Notes under the pieces: model-generated
The model's database searches: none
Seen by the model: only the letters and a program-made list of their open reading frames with translations
Told to the model about the DNA's origin: nothing
Assembly: GCA_964550025.1 (NCBI GenBank)
Contig: CAZJYI010000009.1
Coordinates: forward strand, 69,421-133,420
Source of the DNA: CAZJYI01 sp964550025
GTDB lineage: Bacteria > Verrucomicrobiota > Kiritimatiellia > UBA8416 > CAYOBW01
DNA: 64,000 bases
Reading direction: 5' to 3'
Made by a program: the position numbers and the translations under genes
In this document: positions 8,991-18,222 of the stretch, in pieces
Layout of the letters: every line of letters starts with the position of its first letter
Position numbering within the stretch: position 1 is the stretch's first letter

Positions 8991-9518
8991 TCACTTCTTC
9001 CCCTTCTTCCGCCGTTCCCGCATCTTTTTGACCCACTCGGGCTCGCGAACCCCCTCCCGCGGTGCGTCGGAAAGAATGAACGGTTTCAGATCGAGTACGG
9101 GGGAGTTGTCGAACGCGTCGATCTTGTCCAGCGTGACTACGCTGCCCTCTACCTTCAGGATCTTGCACACGGTCAAGGCGATTGGATTGGGCCGCAGAGG
9201 GGAACGGCACGCGAAAACGCCCGTCAGCGGGTTCTTCCGGTTGCCCCGCGGGTGCAGCCGCAGGATGCGCCGTTTGGCCGGTACGTCGATCTTGTCCATC
9301 CAGTAGAGCACGTTGACATGCGAATAGCCGTCCAGCCCGAGCAGCGCGTCGGCGTACTCGCTGGACACCTCGATCCTCACGGACTTACCTTCCCGCCGGA
9401 CCTTCCCGACCGGCACCACCCTGATTGCCGTCTCCGCATTCGCTTCCCCTGCCGGCAACGAGCCTGCGGTTGCCGCGGCGACCGCCGCACCGGCAAAATG
9501 CCTCCGCGTCATTTGCAT
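8991..9518 (-). CDS. Tat-exported TrmO/TsaA-like protein
   Basis: The domain is that of TrmO (TsaA/UPF0066), the SAM-dependent enzyme that N6-methylates t6A in tRNA. Diagnostic blocks LDGYSHVNVLYW, GVFACRSPLRPNPI and DAFDNSPVLDLKPF are all present. The start MQMTRRHFAGAAVAAA is a twin-arginine type signal followed by ...AGEANAE, so export is predicted, which is odd for a tRNA enzyme. ATG 9518 follows GAGGG; an earlier GTG at 9533 would overlap the RND gene stop by 4 bp. It is the last gene of the efflux operon. Either the signal directs a moonlighting domain outside, or the export prediction is wrong. Confidence 0.75.
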   Translation of the reverse strand: MQMTRRHFAGAAVAAATAGSLPAGEANAETAIRVVPVGKVRREGKSVRIEVSSEYADALLGLDGYSHVNVLYWMDKIDVPAKRRILRLHPRGNRKNPLTGVFACRSPLRPNPIALTVCKILKVEGSVVTLDKIDAFDNSPVLDLKPFILSDAPREGVREPEWVKKMRERRKKGKK

Positions 9519-9529
9519 CTGTCCGTCCC

Positions 9530-12500
9530 TCACGCTTCGTCCGGTGTTCCGAGATGCCTCCTGATATCCTCCAGGATCATATACAGCGAGGGCACGAGTA
9601 CCAGCGTAATCATCGTGGCAAAGAGCAGCCCGTATCCCAGCGACAGGGCCATGGGGATCAGGAAACGCGCCTGGCGCGATGTCTCGAATATCATCGGCAT
9701 CAGTCCGCCGAACGTTGTCAGCGTCGTCAGCATGATCGGCCGGAAACGCTGCACGCCAGCCGCAACAACCGCGTCGTGCGCCGTGGCGTGATCACGCCGC
9801 ATACGGTTGGCGAAATCGATCATGACCAGCGAGTCGTTCACCACGACCCCCCACAGCGCAACGATGCCGATCAGGCCGATCAAGCTCAGGTCGTATCCCA
9901 TGATCAGGTGCCCCGCCACCGCTCCCACGATGCCGAAGGGAATCGACGTCATCACAATCAACGCCTGGGCATAGCTCCTGAAGGGGATGGCCAGCAGCGA
10001 GAAGATGGCCAGCAGGACAATGGGGATCGTCACCTTCAGCGATGACAAGCTCTCCGTGTTCTCGGCCTGCCTGCCTTCATAGCTGAAACTGAGGCCGGGG
10101 TTCTCATCCATCATCCGCGGCAGCACCTCGCTGTTCAGTACCTGCATGACCTGGTTGACCTTGGACTTCGGTCGTACGTCGGCGGTCACGCTCATGGCGC
10201 GTTTGCCGTTGCGGCGATTGATGACGGTGTAGGCCCGATTGGGGCTGAAGCGGACGGCTTCCCGCAACGGGATCTCGCCGCCTTGGGGGGTGCGCAGGAC
10301 CAGGTCGTGCAGAATGAACTCGCTTTCGCGTTCCTTGCGCGGCAGGCGCACCTTGACCTTTAGTTCGTTGCGGCCGCGCTGCTGCCGCATGGCCTCGGCC
10401 CCCTCGTAGGCGTTGCGCACCTGGCGCGACACTTCGCGCGCGGTCAGCCGCGCGCTTCGCCCTGCATCGGTGATTGTGAAATCGTACTGCCGTTTGCCCT
10501 CCTGGAACCCGGTGTCGGCATCCCGCACCAGCGGGAACTCGCCGAGGATCTCCGCGAGGCGCGTCGCCGTCGCCTCCAGCACGTCCATATCGCGGTGACG
10601 CAGTTCCACGGTCAGCGCGGGTCCGCTGCCGGGGCCGCCCCGGTCCGCTTGGAGGCGGATCAGCGTGACACCCGGAATGTCACCGATTTCACGTCGCCAG
10701 GCGTCCACAAAGTCCTGCGTCGACACGCCGAGTTTCTCGCGTGTCTTGGCCGGCGGCAGGTACACGCGGACCTCGCCGGTGTGCCCGCCCCGCTTGCCGA
10801 CCTCGGCGTAGATGCCCTCAATCAGCTGGGGGTGGCCCAGCCGGTCGGCCGTGCGTTTCCCGGCTTCGACCATCTTCTGCAGGGCCGTTTCCGTCTTTCT
10901 GACGTTGCTGCCGAACGGCAGCATGCAGGAGCCGTACGCGTAGTCGCTCTCCACGGACGGGAACAACTCAAACCCCATGCGCCCGCTGCCCATGTAGGTG
11001 AGGGTGACCATGAGGATCGAACAGGCCGTCACAAAGACGAGATAGCGGTGCGATATCGCCCAGTCCAGGAACGGCGCGTAGCGTCGGCGGACCCAGCGGT
11101 GAAAGGCGTTGCTGAACCACTGTTGCCCCCGGTGGATGGCTTCCAGCGGGGCCAGCCGTTTCCGGTGTTCCTGGTGGCCAAGGTGCGCCGGGAGAATGAA
11201 CAGGCATTCGACCCAGGAGATGAGGAATGCGCTGATTACGACGCACGGCAGCATGAAGAGGATCTTGCCCATGAGACCCGGCAGAAGCATGAGGGGAATG
11301 AACGCCACAACGTTCGTGAGGATGCTGAAGGCAATCGGCACCGACACTTCGCGTACGCCCTTGATGGCCGCGGTCATGGCATCCTCACCGGACTGGCGGT
11401 AGTGATAGATGTTCTCCCCGACCACGATCGCGTCGTCAACGACGATGCCCAGGGCCACGATGAACGCAAACATGGTCATCATGTTGAGCGAGAGGTCCAT
11501 GCCCGGCATGAGAAGCAGCGTTCCAAGGAAAGAGACCGGGATGCCCATCATCACCCAGAAAGCCAGCCGCAGTTCCAGGAAACAGCCCAGCAACAGAAGC
11601 ACCAGGCAGAGCCCGAGTCCACCGTTCTTGAGCAGCAACTGCGCCCGCTGGCGATAGATATCGGCAAAAGAGAACCGGATCTTCAAATGGGTTCCGGAGG
11701 GAAGGTCCGGCTGGATCTCCGCGAACACCTCCTTGACGGCGTTCTGGATCCCCTGCGGCGTCTGGTTGCCGACCCGGTAGATCTCTATCCCGATGGCCGG
11801 CAGCCCGTTGTACCGCGCGAAGCGGTCGCTCTCCTCGAAACCGTCCCGGATTGTCGCGATGTCCTCCAGCAGAACGCTGGTGCCGTCCGGTGCCGCGATG
11901 ACCGGTGTGCGGGCGAACTCGCGCCCCCAGTCGCGCCGCTCCGTGACGCGTACGAGAATCTCGCCGGATTCCGTCTTGACGGCGCCGCCCGGGAGCTCGA
12001 CCGAGGCGTTGCGGAGCCGGTTGGCGACGTCCTGAAGCGTGAGGCCGTAACGCCGCAGGTTTTCGCGCGGCACCTCGATCGAGATCTCCAGCGGCCGGAT
12101 CCCCGAGAGGTCGACCTGCGTGATTTCCGGATGCTGCTGTAGCCGGTCGCGGACCTGCTCGCCCAGCTCGCGCAGCGCGCTGTCGCTCGCATCGCCCCAC
12201 AAGACCGCCGTGAGCTCGAAACGTCGCCGCGTATCCAATGTCACCGTCGGTTCTTCGGCATCTTCCGGGAAGGTGCGAATGCGATCCACCTCGCTCTTGA
12301 TGTCCTGGTAGATCTTCATCGCATTGCCGCCTTCGATCAGCTCGGCGACGACGCTTCCCTGCCCCTCGGACGCCGTCGATTCGATCTCCTTCACGCCGTC
12401 CATGCCGCGCACGGCTTCCTCAATGGAGAGCACGATGCCCTGTTCGACCTCTTCCGGGCTGGCACCGGGGTAGGGAACCGACACGGTAACGGTATCCCGG

Positions 12501-12643
12501 GCGATATCCGGGAAGAACTCCTTCGTAATGATGTTGAAGCTGGCTGCTCCCCCCGCCAGGAAGAAGACCATCAGCAGGTTGGCGGCAACGGCGTTGCGTG
12601 CCATCCACCCGATGGGGCCGCGCTTGTCCGCGGACGCATTCAT
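9530..12643 (-). CDS. RND-family multidrug efflux permease (AcrB/MexB-like)
   Basis: 1037-aa inner-membrane proton-driven pump. It shows the two-fold RND layout: TM1 near residue 20, a large periplasmic loop starting IITKEFFPDIARD, then TM2-6 including MNMMTMFAFIVALGIVVDDAIVVGEN with the proton-relay aspartates. A second loop and TM7-12 follow, with IVALWGVVVNDSLVMIDFANR. The start overlaps the membrane-fusion gene stop by 4 bp (ATGA). With the MFP and outer-membrane factor it forms a complete tripartite exporter; substrate unknown. Confidence 0.93.
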   Translation of the reverse strand: MNASADKRGPIGWMARNAVAANLLMVFFLAGGAASFNIITKEFFPDIARDTVTVSVPYPGASPEEVEQGIVLSIEEAVRGMDGVKEIESTASEGQGSVVAELIEGGNAMKIYQDIKSEVDRIRTFPEDAEEPTVTLDTRRRFELTAVLWGDASDSALRELGEQVRDRLQQHPEITQVDLSGIRPLEISIEVPRENLRRYGLTLQDVANRLRNASVELPGGAVKTESGEILVRVTERRDWGREFARTPVIAAPDGTSVLLEDIATIRDGFEESDRFARYNGLPAIGIEIYRVGNQTPQGIQNAVKEVFAEIQPDLPSGTHLKIRFSFADIYRQRAQLLLKNGGLGLCLVLLLLGCFLELRLAFWVMMGIPVSFLGTLLLMPGMDLSLNMMTMFAFIVALGIVVDDAIVVGENIYHYRQSGEDAMTAAIKGVREVSVPIAFSILTNVVAFIPLMLLPGLMGKILFMLPCVVISAFLISWVECLFILPAHLGHQEHRKRLAPLEAIHRGQQWFSNAFHRWVRRRYAPFLDWAISHRYLVFVTACSILMVTLTYMGSGRMGFELFPSVESDYAYGSCMLPFGSNVRKTETALQKMVEAGKRTADRLGHPQLIEGIYAEVGKRGGHTGEVRVYLPPAKTREKLGVSTQDFVDAWRREIGDIPGVTLIRLQADRGGPGSGPALTVELRHRDMDVLEATATRLAEILGEFPLVRDADTGFQEGKRQYDFTITDAGRSARLTAREVSRQVRNAYEGAEAMRQQRGRNELKVKVRLPRKERESEFILHDLVLRTPQGGEIPLREAVRFSPNRAYTVINRRNGKRAMSVTADVRPKSKVNQVMQVLNSEVLPRMMDENPGLSFSYEGRQAENTESLSSLKVTIPIVLLAIFSLLAIPFRSYAQALIVMTSIPFGIVGAVAGHLIMGYDLSLIGLIGIVALWGVVVNDSLVMIDFANRMRRDHATAHDAVVAAGVQRFRPIMLTTLTTFGGLMPMIFETSRQARFLIPMALSLGYGLLFATMITLVLVPSLYMILEDIRRHLGTPDEA

Positions 12644-13851
12644 CGGGTCTTCTCCCGCGGCTTGCGCTGGGGCATGCGTTCCGCCTGCTCCACCCCCTCC
12701 GGGCGCTCCGGGCGTGTCTCGCCCGGGAGACGCAATTCCATGCCGTCAATGGGGGCGCCCAGTGCGGTGGTAATCAGGCGTTCACCCTCCGCGATGTCGG
12801 CGCGAAAGACGATCGTGTCGCGCCCACTTCGAATGGGCGAGATATTGAGGATTCGAAGCGTATTCTCCGCCGTGATCAGCCAGATGACCGAACCGTCGCG
12901 GTATGCCGTTCTGTCGATCTCGTACACGTCGCCGACGCTGTTGCCCTCGAGGACAACACGCACAAAGCTGTTGATCAGCACCGGTGCGTTCTGTGTGAAG
13001 GGCTCCGGAATCTCAACCAGCAGGCGGGCCATGCGCCCGGTTGCTTCCAGGTCCTCGAGGCGGCCGACTACCTTGCCTTTGCACGTGCTCCCGTCCGGGA
13101 AGTGGATCTCCGCGGCCGAGCCGTCTTCCGTCTCTGTCGGCCAACTGACCCACTTGAGCTCGTCCACGGGAACGGACACCCGCACGTGATAGCTGTCAGT
13201 GTCAACCAGTGTTGCCAGCCTGGCCTGTCCCGTCGCCTGGTCGCCGAGGTTCGCATGGCGTTGCAGGATCAGCGCGTTGAACGGGGCGCGGACGGCTGTC
13301 CGGTCGAGGTCGAGCTGCGAGCGCGCGACCCGCGCGCGTGCCGCGGTGATACGCGCCTCCGCCGACTTCTGCTGGGGGACACGAAGAGCCAGTTCCCTGT
13401 CCGATTCGGAGGCCTCGACACTGTCTCCCAGCATTTGCCATTCCTGCCGGGCCACGTCCCGGCGCCCCTGCTCGAGTAGTGCATCGCTCTCCGCTTGCGC
13501 CAGTTCGGCCTTTGCCTGTTGCAGGGCAATCTCGTAGTCCGCGGGGTCGATCTGCGCCAGGATGTCACCCTTTCCGACGCGCCCGCCCTCGATCCACTCG
13601 GAGTGCAGCTTCACGATCTGACCGCTGACGCGCGACTGCGCCACGATCTGTCGCGCGGGAATGACAGTGCCGAGCACGTCGAGGCGAACGCGGTGTTCGC
13701 CGCGCTGCAGCGGCTTGCACTCGACGACGGGGGTCAGCCGGGCACGCATCTTGCGCTTTGCCTTGGGTTTTGTCCTCATGAAGTAGGTGCCCGTGCTGAT
13801 TCCCGCCGCCAGGATAACCAGTCCGACAAACGCGTAGAACGCTCTTTTCAC
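12640..13851 (-). CDS. RND efflux membrane-fusion (periplasmic adaptor) protein
   Basis: 403 aa, one N-terminal membrane anchor (AFYAFVGLVILAAGISTG), then barrel-sandwich/lipoyl halves with VSGQIVKLH...GGRVGKGDILAQID and a helical hairpin from about 110-180, then a beta-barrel domain. It starts at GTG in a GTGA overlap with the outer-membrane factor stop. It bridges the RND pump and the outer-membrane channel. The C-terminal tail is Arg/Pro-rich and probably disordered. Confidence 0.9.
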   Translation of the reverse strand: MKRAFYAFVGLVILAAGISTGTYFMRTKPKAKRKMRARLTPVVECKPLQRGEHRVRLDVLGTVIPARQIVAQSRVSGQIVKLHSEWIEGGRVGKGDILAQIDPADYEIALQQAKAELAQAESDALLEQGRRDVARQEWQMLGDSVEASESDRELALRVPQQKSAEARITAARARVARSQLDLDRTAVRAPFNALILQRHANLGDQATGQARLATLVDTDSYHVRVSVPVDELKWVSWPTETEDGSAAEIHFPDGSTCKGKVVGRLEDLEATGRMARLLVEIPEPFTQNAPVLINSFVRVVLEGNSVGDVYEIDRTAYRDGSVIWLITAENTLRILNISPIRSGRDTIVFRADIAEGERLITTALGAPIDGMELRLPGETRPERPEGVEQAERMPQRKPREKTR

Positions 13852-15233
13852 TCTGTGTTCCCTCCCAACGCGCGGTGCAGTCTCACGCGGTAGCCGATTT
13901 GCGAAAAGCGTGCGTCGACAAGCTGGCGCTCGAGACGCTGCACGTTCTTGACGGCGTCCAGCACGTCGACGTAGCTCTCCATGCCCTTCAGATGCCTGCG
14001 CCGCAGACTTTCCGCCAGACGCCGCGTTTCGTCGAGTTGCTCTGCCAGAGCGGCTGACCGTGCCCCCTCGTGGCGTTCGCCCGCCAGCGCGTCCTGGACC
14101 TCTCGGATGGCCTCGAGCACGGTCGCTCCATACGCTAGCAGACGTTGACCCGCAACCTCCCGGACGCGCTCGACCTCGGCCTTGCGCAGCCCCGCGTCAA
14201 TGACGGGCCCCACCAGGCTTCCCGCCAGGCGCGCCAACCAGTCGTCGAGGAGATCCGCCAGTTCGTCGGACGACCATCCGGCAGAGGCGCTGAGGCGCAG
14301 TGCCGGCAGACGGTCTGCCCTCGCGGCGGCGACGGTCCAGTCGGCCGCCCGCAGACGTAGGCCGGCGGCGCGGACGTCGGGACGTTGCGACAGGAGATCG
14401 GCCGGTACGCCCGTCTCGGGGTGGGGGGGCAGGTTCGGAAGGCGGCGCCCCGCCGGTTCCCCGGTCGTCCATGCCGGTTGCCCCAATAGCGTGGCGAGCT
14501 GGTTGAGCAACTGCTCCTCGCGCATGTTCTGGGGCGGTATCTGCGAAAGCAGCTCCTTGACAGCCGTCCGCTGTCGCAACACCGCCACCCCCGTGGCCTG
14601 CCCGCGGCCGTAGCGGCCCTCCATGAGCGTCAGTTGCCGGCGGTTGGTTTCGAGTTGTTCTCGCAGGAGGTCGAGCTTGCCACGGACGGCGAGGAGCTCG
14701 AGGTAGCGGAGCGCCACTTCTCCCGACAGGGACAGTCGTGCCGCGAGGAGATCGGCTGCCGTGGCATCCCGCTCCGTTGCCGCCGCCTGCGCGGTCGCCG
14801 CGACTCGCCCCCACAGGTCAAGTTCGTAGGACGCCGCCAGTTTGAGCTCGTAGGACTCGCTTCGCGTGTCCCCGTCGGTCATTGCCGGTTCCCCCCGCTC
14901 GGTCACGGAGGCGCCCGATTCGACGTTGGCCGATGGGCGGAGCGGTGCGCCGCTCTTCCGAGCCTGGGCCGCCGCCTGTGCCAGGCGAGCGTGTGCCTGC
15001 GCCAGGTCGAGATTCGACGCGAGGGCCTGCGTCACGAGCGTGTCCAATTCTCCGGAGCCGAACGTCTTCCACCATGCCGTCGGGACGGCCTGTCCCGGTG
15101 TGTACAACCGGAACTGCCCGGGCAGGTTCACCCCGCCTGCCGGTTTGCGCGGTGGTGGGCGATACAGGGCACAGGACGAGGTGAGCGCGGCTGCCGCCAG
15201 TAGACCGCCAACGAAGAGGGTGTTGCGTCTCAT
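13848..15233 (-). CDS. TolC/NodT-family outer-membrane efflux lipoprotein
   Basis: 461 aa with lipoprotein signal ending TSSC, then the two-fold outer-membrane efflux (OEP) repeats: WWKTFGSGELDTLVTQALASN, long helices, then RPDVRAAGLRLRAADWTVAAARADRLPALRLSA characteristic of NodT. It overlaps the tetR stop by 4 bp (ATGA). It provides the outer-membrane exit duct for the tripartite pump. Confidence 0.92.
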   Translation of the reverse strand: MRRNTLFVGGLLAAAALTSSCALYRPPPRKPAGGVNLPGQFRLYTPGQAVPTAWWKTFGSGELDTLVTQALASNLDLAQAHARLAQAAAQARKSGAPLRPSANVESGASVTERGEPAMTDGDTRSESYELKLAASYELDLWGRVAATAQAAATERDATAADLLAARLSLSGEVALRYLELLAVRGKLDLLREQLETNRRQLTLMEGRYGRGQATGVAVLRQRTAVKELLSQIPPQNMREEQLLNQLATLLGQPAWTTGEPAGRRLPNLPPHPETGVPADLLSQRPDVRAAGLRLRAADWTVAAARADRLPALRLSASAGWSSDELADLLDDWLARLAGSLVGPVIDAGLRKAEVERVREVAGQRLLAYGATVLEAIREVQDALAGERHEGARSAALAEQLDETRRLAESLRRRHLKGMESYVDVLDAVKNVQRLERQLVDARFSQIGYRVRLHRALGGNTE

Positions 15234-15892
15234 GCCTTCTTCCCCTCGCGCAGGGCATCCGCGGCGGCCTGTAGACCGCCGGCCGCGAAGGCCACGAGAT
15301 GATCGGCAAGCGCCTCGATCTCCTGTTCGTTTGGCCTGGGGCTGTCGAACAGGTGCCGCATGGGATGCTTCTTGATGCGGGCCTTGGCGACAAACACGAG
15401 TTGGCTCTGGATCGAGAACGTGCAGCGACGGGCGACGATGTGGTCGGGCGGCAGGTCGAGCACAGCAGCTACCATCTCGGTGAGACGGCGAATAACCGGC
15501 TCGATGAACCGGCGGAAGAGGCGGTCGTGAGCATCGGTAGGATTGGTCATCTCGCGGTGGATAATCATGCGCAACCTGGCCAGGTCCCCCTCGCAGAACG
15601 CGTGTCTCACGCGTCGACGGATATACTCATCAAGCCGCTGCCGCGGATCCGCCCCGCTCGGTTCAGGGTGCAGGAAATCCCTGGCTTCGCCGAACAGCTT
15701 CTCCCACACGGCCACGTACAGTTGCTCTTTGCTGCCGAAATGGTAGTTCACCGCGGCCACGTTGGCGTCGGCAGCGCTGCAGATCTCCTGCACCGTGGTC
15801 GTGCGGTAGCCCGACTCGGCAAACAGCGCCGTCGCTGCTTCGAGCAGGCGGCCCTTGGTTGTGTGTTTACGCTTGTCCACTGAGTCAGCCAT
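15230..15892 (-). CDS. TetR-family repressor of the efflux operon
   Basis: 220 aa. The N-terminal TetR helix-turn-helix reads RLLEAATALFAESGYRTTTVQEICSAADANVAAVNYHFGSKEQLYVAVWEKLF. The C-terminal half has the helical character of the CecR/YbiH (DUF1956-like) ligand domain. ATG 15892 is preferred because AGGA lies 7 bp upstream; the longer ATG at 15916 has no ribosome site and abuts the palindrome at 15919-15936. First gene of the tetR-OMF-MFP-RND-trmO-like operon, so it probably autoregulates the whole unit and is relieved by pump substrates. Confidence 0.88.
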   Translation of the reverse strand: MADSVDKRKHTTKGRLLEAATALFAESGYRTTTVQEICSAADANVAAVNYHFGSKEQLYVAVWEKLFGEARDFLHPEPSGADPRQRLDEYIRRRVRHAFCEGDLARLRMIIHREMTNPTDAHDRLFRRFIEPVIRRLTEMVAAVLDLPPDHIVARRCTFSIQSQLVFVAKARIKKHPMRHLFDSPRPNEQEIEALADHLVAFAAGGLQAAADALREGKKA

Positions 15893-15918
15893 CGACAGTT
15901 CCTGTGTAAAACGCATGT

Positions 15919-15936
15919 TTCAAATAGACGTTTGAA
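15919..15936. promoter_or_regulatory. Candidate TetR operator
   Basis: TTCAAA-N6-TTTGAA, a perfect 6-bp inverted repeat, lies 26 bp upstream of the preferred tetR start. Location and symmetry fit an autoregulatory TetR-family operator controlling the efflux operon. Binding is inferred. Confidence 0.55.
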
Positions 15937-15989
15937 TTGTATGCGCTATTGCATCCGGAATGGCAAGAAGAAAGGCAAAGAGTGACAGC

Positions 15990-16502
15990 TCATCGGACGA
16001 AAGCGATGCCGATGCGCACGGCTTCAGTGCGCTCCCGGTAGTTCAGGAGGTTCTCCGTCAGATGAAAGAGCTCCGGTTTGTAGCTGCTGTCTTCGAAGGG
16101 GAATGAACCCGATTCGAGATCCCAGAAAGACGTCTGCGTATACCCGAAATGGAATCCGCCAATCCACGGATGGCGCTGTGTCAGCGTCCCCGTGGCGTTG
16201 AAGAAACGGTACTTGAAGCTGAACTGGAACTTGCTCTCCGACGGGTCCGCTCCCACCAGGAAGTAGATCGGCTCGTAAGCCGAGATATTGGCCATGTAGG
16301 GCTGATATAGCGTGAAGAGGGAGTCCAGTGTCGGATAGTCTTCGCCGGCTTCCACGCGATTCGTCTGCGGTTTTTCGGTTCTCGATCCCAGACCGCCCCC
16401 CACGGGGTCCAGGGCGTCGGCCGCGGTTGCCGCCGACAGCAGGGCCCCGAGTACGATGTGCACTGAAGCCGATGCCATGCGAGGGGGGTCAGCCTTCTTC
16501 AT
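15990..16502 (-). pseudogene. Outer-membrane phospholipase A (PldA-like), truncated before the active site
   Basis: 170 aa starting after GGAGGA (7 bp spacing), with a signal peptide. The mature part matches the first half of OMPLA: LFTLYQPYMANISAYEPIYFLVG, then ESKFQFSFKYRFFN, HFGYTQTSFWDL and SSYKPELF. In active enzymes the PELF strand is soon followed by the catalytic His-Ser (HxSNG). Here the frame ends at ...VRIGIAFVR and no HxSNG is found in any frame of the remaining 100 bp before tetR. The catalytic half and most of the barrel are therefore gone. Probably a pseudogene, although its signal and ribosome site are intact. Confidence 0.7.
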
Positions 16503-16622
16503 GCGGTGTTCCTCCATTCCGATTTCAGGATTCGAGGTGTGACCCATGAGAGGGTATGGTGCCGTCCGGCGTGGCTGCAAGGTGAAAGGAACCGATAGCC
16601 GAACTCCGTCATGGTCGCGTTC

Positions 16623-17222
16623 TCAGGGTATTGTCGCCCCAAGGTAGCCGCGCAGAAGCTCGTCGGCGAGCTCGTCCATGGGGCGGTCGCTCACGACCTC
16701 CTGCACGTCGTCGTGTGCGATGGGAAAATCCAACGGCTCTCGGGCGAGAAACTCGTCCCAGTTGTCCAGTTTCCACTGGTCCCACGGGTAGGCGCGGGCG
16801 GCAATGCGGTCGCGGAGCACGTCCAGGCTTGGGGGAAGGCAACGGATGACGGCCAGCCGCGCGCCGTGTCGTTCCGCGGCTTCGCGGAAGGGTGGAATCC
16901 AGTCGCTGTACGCGTCGCGGCGCCAGTGGTTGATCGAGAACGGCGCGTCGACGAACGGGATTTTGGCCAGGGATAGCTGGGTAGCCACGAAATCCACGAG
17001 AAAATGGTAGGTCGGGCCGCTGACACGTGCATATTCCTCGCCGGTCAGCCGTTCGGAGGTGAACGGCGACTGCACCATGTCCTTCGAGATGTAGACGCTG
17101 TTGGCCAGCCGCCTGACAAGCTCCCCGGTCAGCAGGCTCTTGCCGCTGCCGGCAACACCGACGACCAGGCAGGCCGTCGGACCGCCCGCTTCATACGCGT
17201 TCGTTTCCGTGCTCTTCTCCAT
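16623..17222 (-). CDS. P-loop kinase / AAA-type ATPase (zeta-toxin or shikimate-kinase-like fold)
   Basis: About 199 aa with Walker A GVAGSGKS near residue 20 and an overall layout of predicted small-molecule kinases (COG0645-like): ISKDMVQ after the first helix, VDAPFS as a Walker-B-like strand, VIRCLPPSLDVLRDRIAAR as the lid helix with arginines. Start at ATG 17222 keeps the Walker A close to the N-terminus; an in-frame start at 17276 adds a Cys/Arg-rich stretch and no ribosome site is clear for either. Substrate unknown. The 120 bp upstream to 17399 contain no gene. Confidence 0.7.
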   Translation of the reverse strand: MEKSTETNAYEAGGPTACLVVGVAGSGKSLLTGELVRRLANSVYISKDMVQSPFTSERLTGEEYARVSGPTYHFLVDFVATQLSLAKIPFVDAPFSINHWRRDAYSDWIPPFREAAERHGARLAVIRCLPPSLDVLRDRIAARAYPWDQWKLDNWDEFLAREPLDFPIAHDDVQEVVSDRPMDELADELLRGYLGATIP

Positions 17223-17399
17223 TGCATTCAGGAGCCGTACGGTTCGTGGTGGGCACGGGCACGCGCGGCGAAGCACTTACAGCTCTACCTTTGTTTCCTT
17301 GATGTCTACTTTGAACGGTCCCGACATGACAGTCGGACGCAGGGTAAGAGGAGCCACGGCATCGTCAGGTATTCGCCCGGAATACCGGCAGGTGCCTCC

Positions 17400-17981
17400 T
17401 CACCCGTATTGGAACGAACCGGTCAGGACCTTGCGGCCGTTCTTGTCCGTGACAGCGAAGCCCGGGTTGGCGACCTTGGTCCCCTTGCGCGAGAAACGGT
17501 AGCTGTCGCCACCGGCTCCCGCAACCTTGAGGTCAAGCCCCACCTGCCGGTTGCCCCGCGTCTTTGCCTTCACGCCTGCGGAAAACGGAGGGCCAACCTT
17601 GATTTCCTTGACCGCGCCGGCCGCGAGGTCAAAGACCTCGTCGTCCCGCGAGCCAAGACCTGTCCTGGCGGACCACTCGTTCCCCTCCGCGTCCTTCTTC
17701 GTGCAGGTGTAGTACCAGAGCTGGTACCTCCCTGCCGGCACGTTGAAGACGGAGTCTTCGGCCGTGAAGGTCACCGTCTTTTTGGTCTTGGGAATTTTCA
17801 GTACAAGCGTTCCGGCTCCCCCGCAAGTGGCGCGGATCTGGCCGGTCGCCTTGTCCTGTGCGCGTACTGCCCCCGGTTGTCCGACGGTCGTCACAATGAG
17901 ACCGCAGACAACCAGGAAGGTCAGAAGCAGCGCCGCGGCCGCTCCGGCCGTGCGCTTCCTCAGTCCATGGAATGGTGCCAT
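17400..17981 (-). CDS. Exported protein of unknown function
   Basis: 193 aa. AAAGGAGGT immediately before ATG 17981 gives a strong start. A positively charged N-terminus and long hydrophobic segment (AAALLLTFLVVCGLIVTTVG) form a signal peptide. The mature part looks beta-rich: TLVLKIPKTKKTVTFTAED, VPAGRYQLWYYTCTKKDAEGNEW, then a region with RGNRQVGLDLKVAGAGG that resembles a carboxypeptidase-regulatory-like or bacterial Ig beta sandwich. No catalytic motif is seen. Divergent from the metallophosphoesterase. Confidence 0.65.
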   Translation of the reverse strand: MAPFHGLRKRTAGAAAALLLTFLVVCGLIVTTVGQPGAVRAQDKATGQIRATCGGAGTLVLKIPKTKKTVTFTAEDSVFNVPAGRYQLWYYTCTKKDAEGNEWSARTGLGSRDDEVFDLAAGAVKEIKVGPPFSAGVKAKTRGNRQVGLDLKVAGAGGDSYRFSRKGTKVANPGFAVTDKNGRKVLTGSFQYG

Positions 17982-18064
17982 GAGACCTCCTTTCCTGCCG
18001 CGCCTACCCATGCCCACGGGGGCAAGTATGCCCGAACTGATGTGCGGCATCAACCACCAACCGG

Positions 18065-18171
18065 CAATTATCACTCGGGAAAGGCGTATGCGTCCGGATG
18101 TCTCGTGCTTTCAGTCATCAACGATAACTGTTCGAGTGATAATTGAAATCCGTTTCTCGCGTGTGTATAGT
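18065..18171 (+). promoter_or_regulatory. Sigma70-type promoter with flanking 13-bp inverted repeat
   Basis: TTGAAA (18143-18148), 17 bp, TATAGT (18166-18171) is a near-consensus promoter for the metallophosphoesterase at 18223. A perfect 13-bp inverted repeat has arms CAATTATCACTCG (18065-18077) and CGAGTGATAATTG (18133-18145), the second overlapping the -35 box. The arms lie 55 bp apart in the divergent spacer, so a looping or paired-site regulator could control both neighbours. Regulator unknown. Confidence 0.6.
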
Positions 18172-18222
18172 GGCACCCGTTGTTGAAAGGTCGCGGCGCG
18201 TATTTACTTTGAGAAGCGGGGC

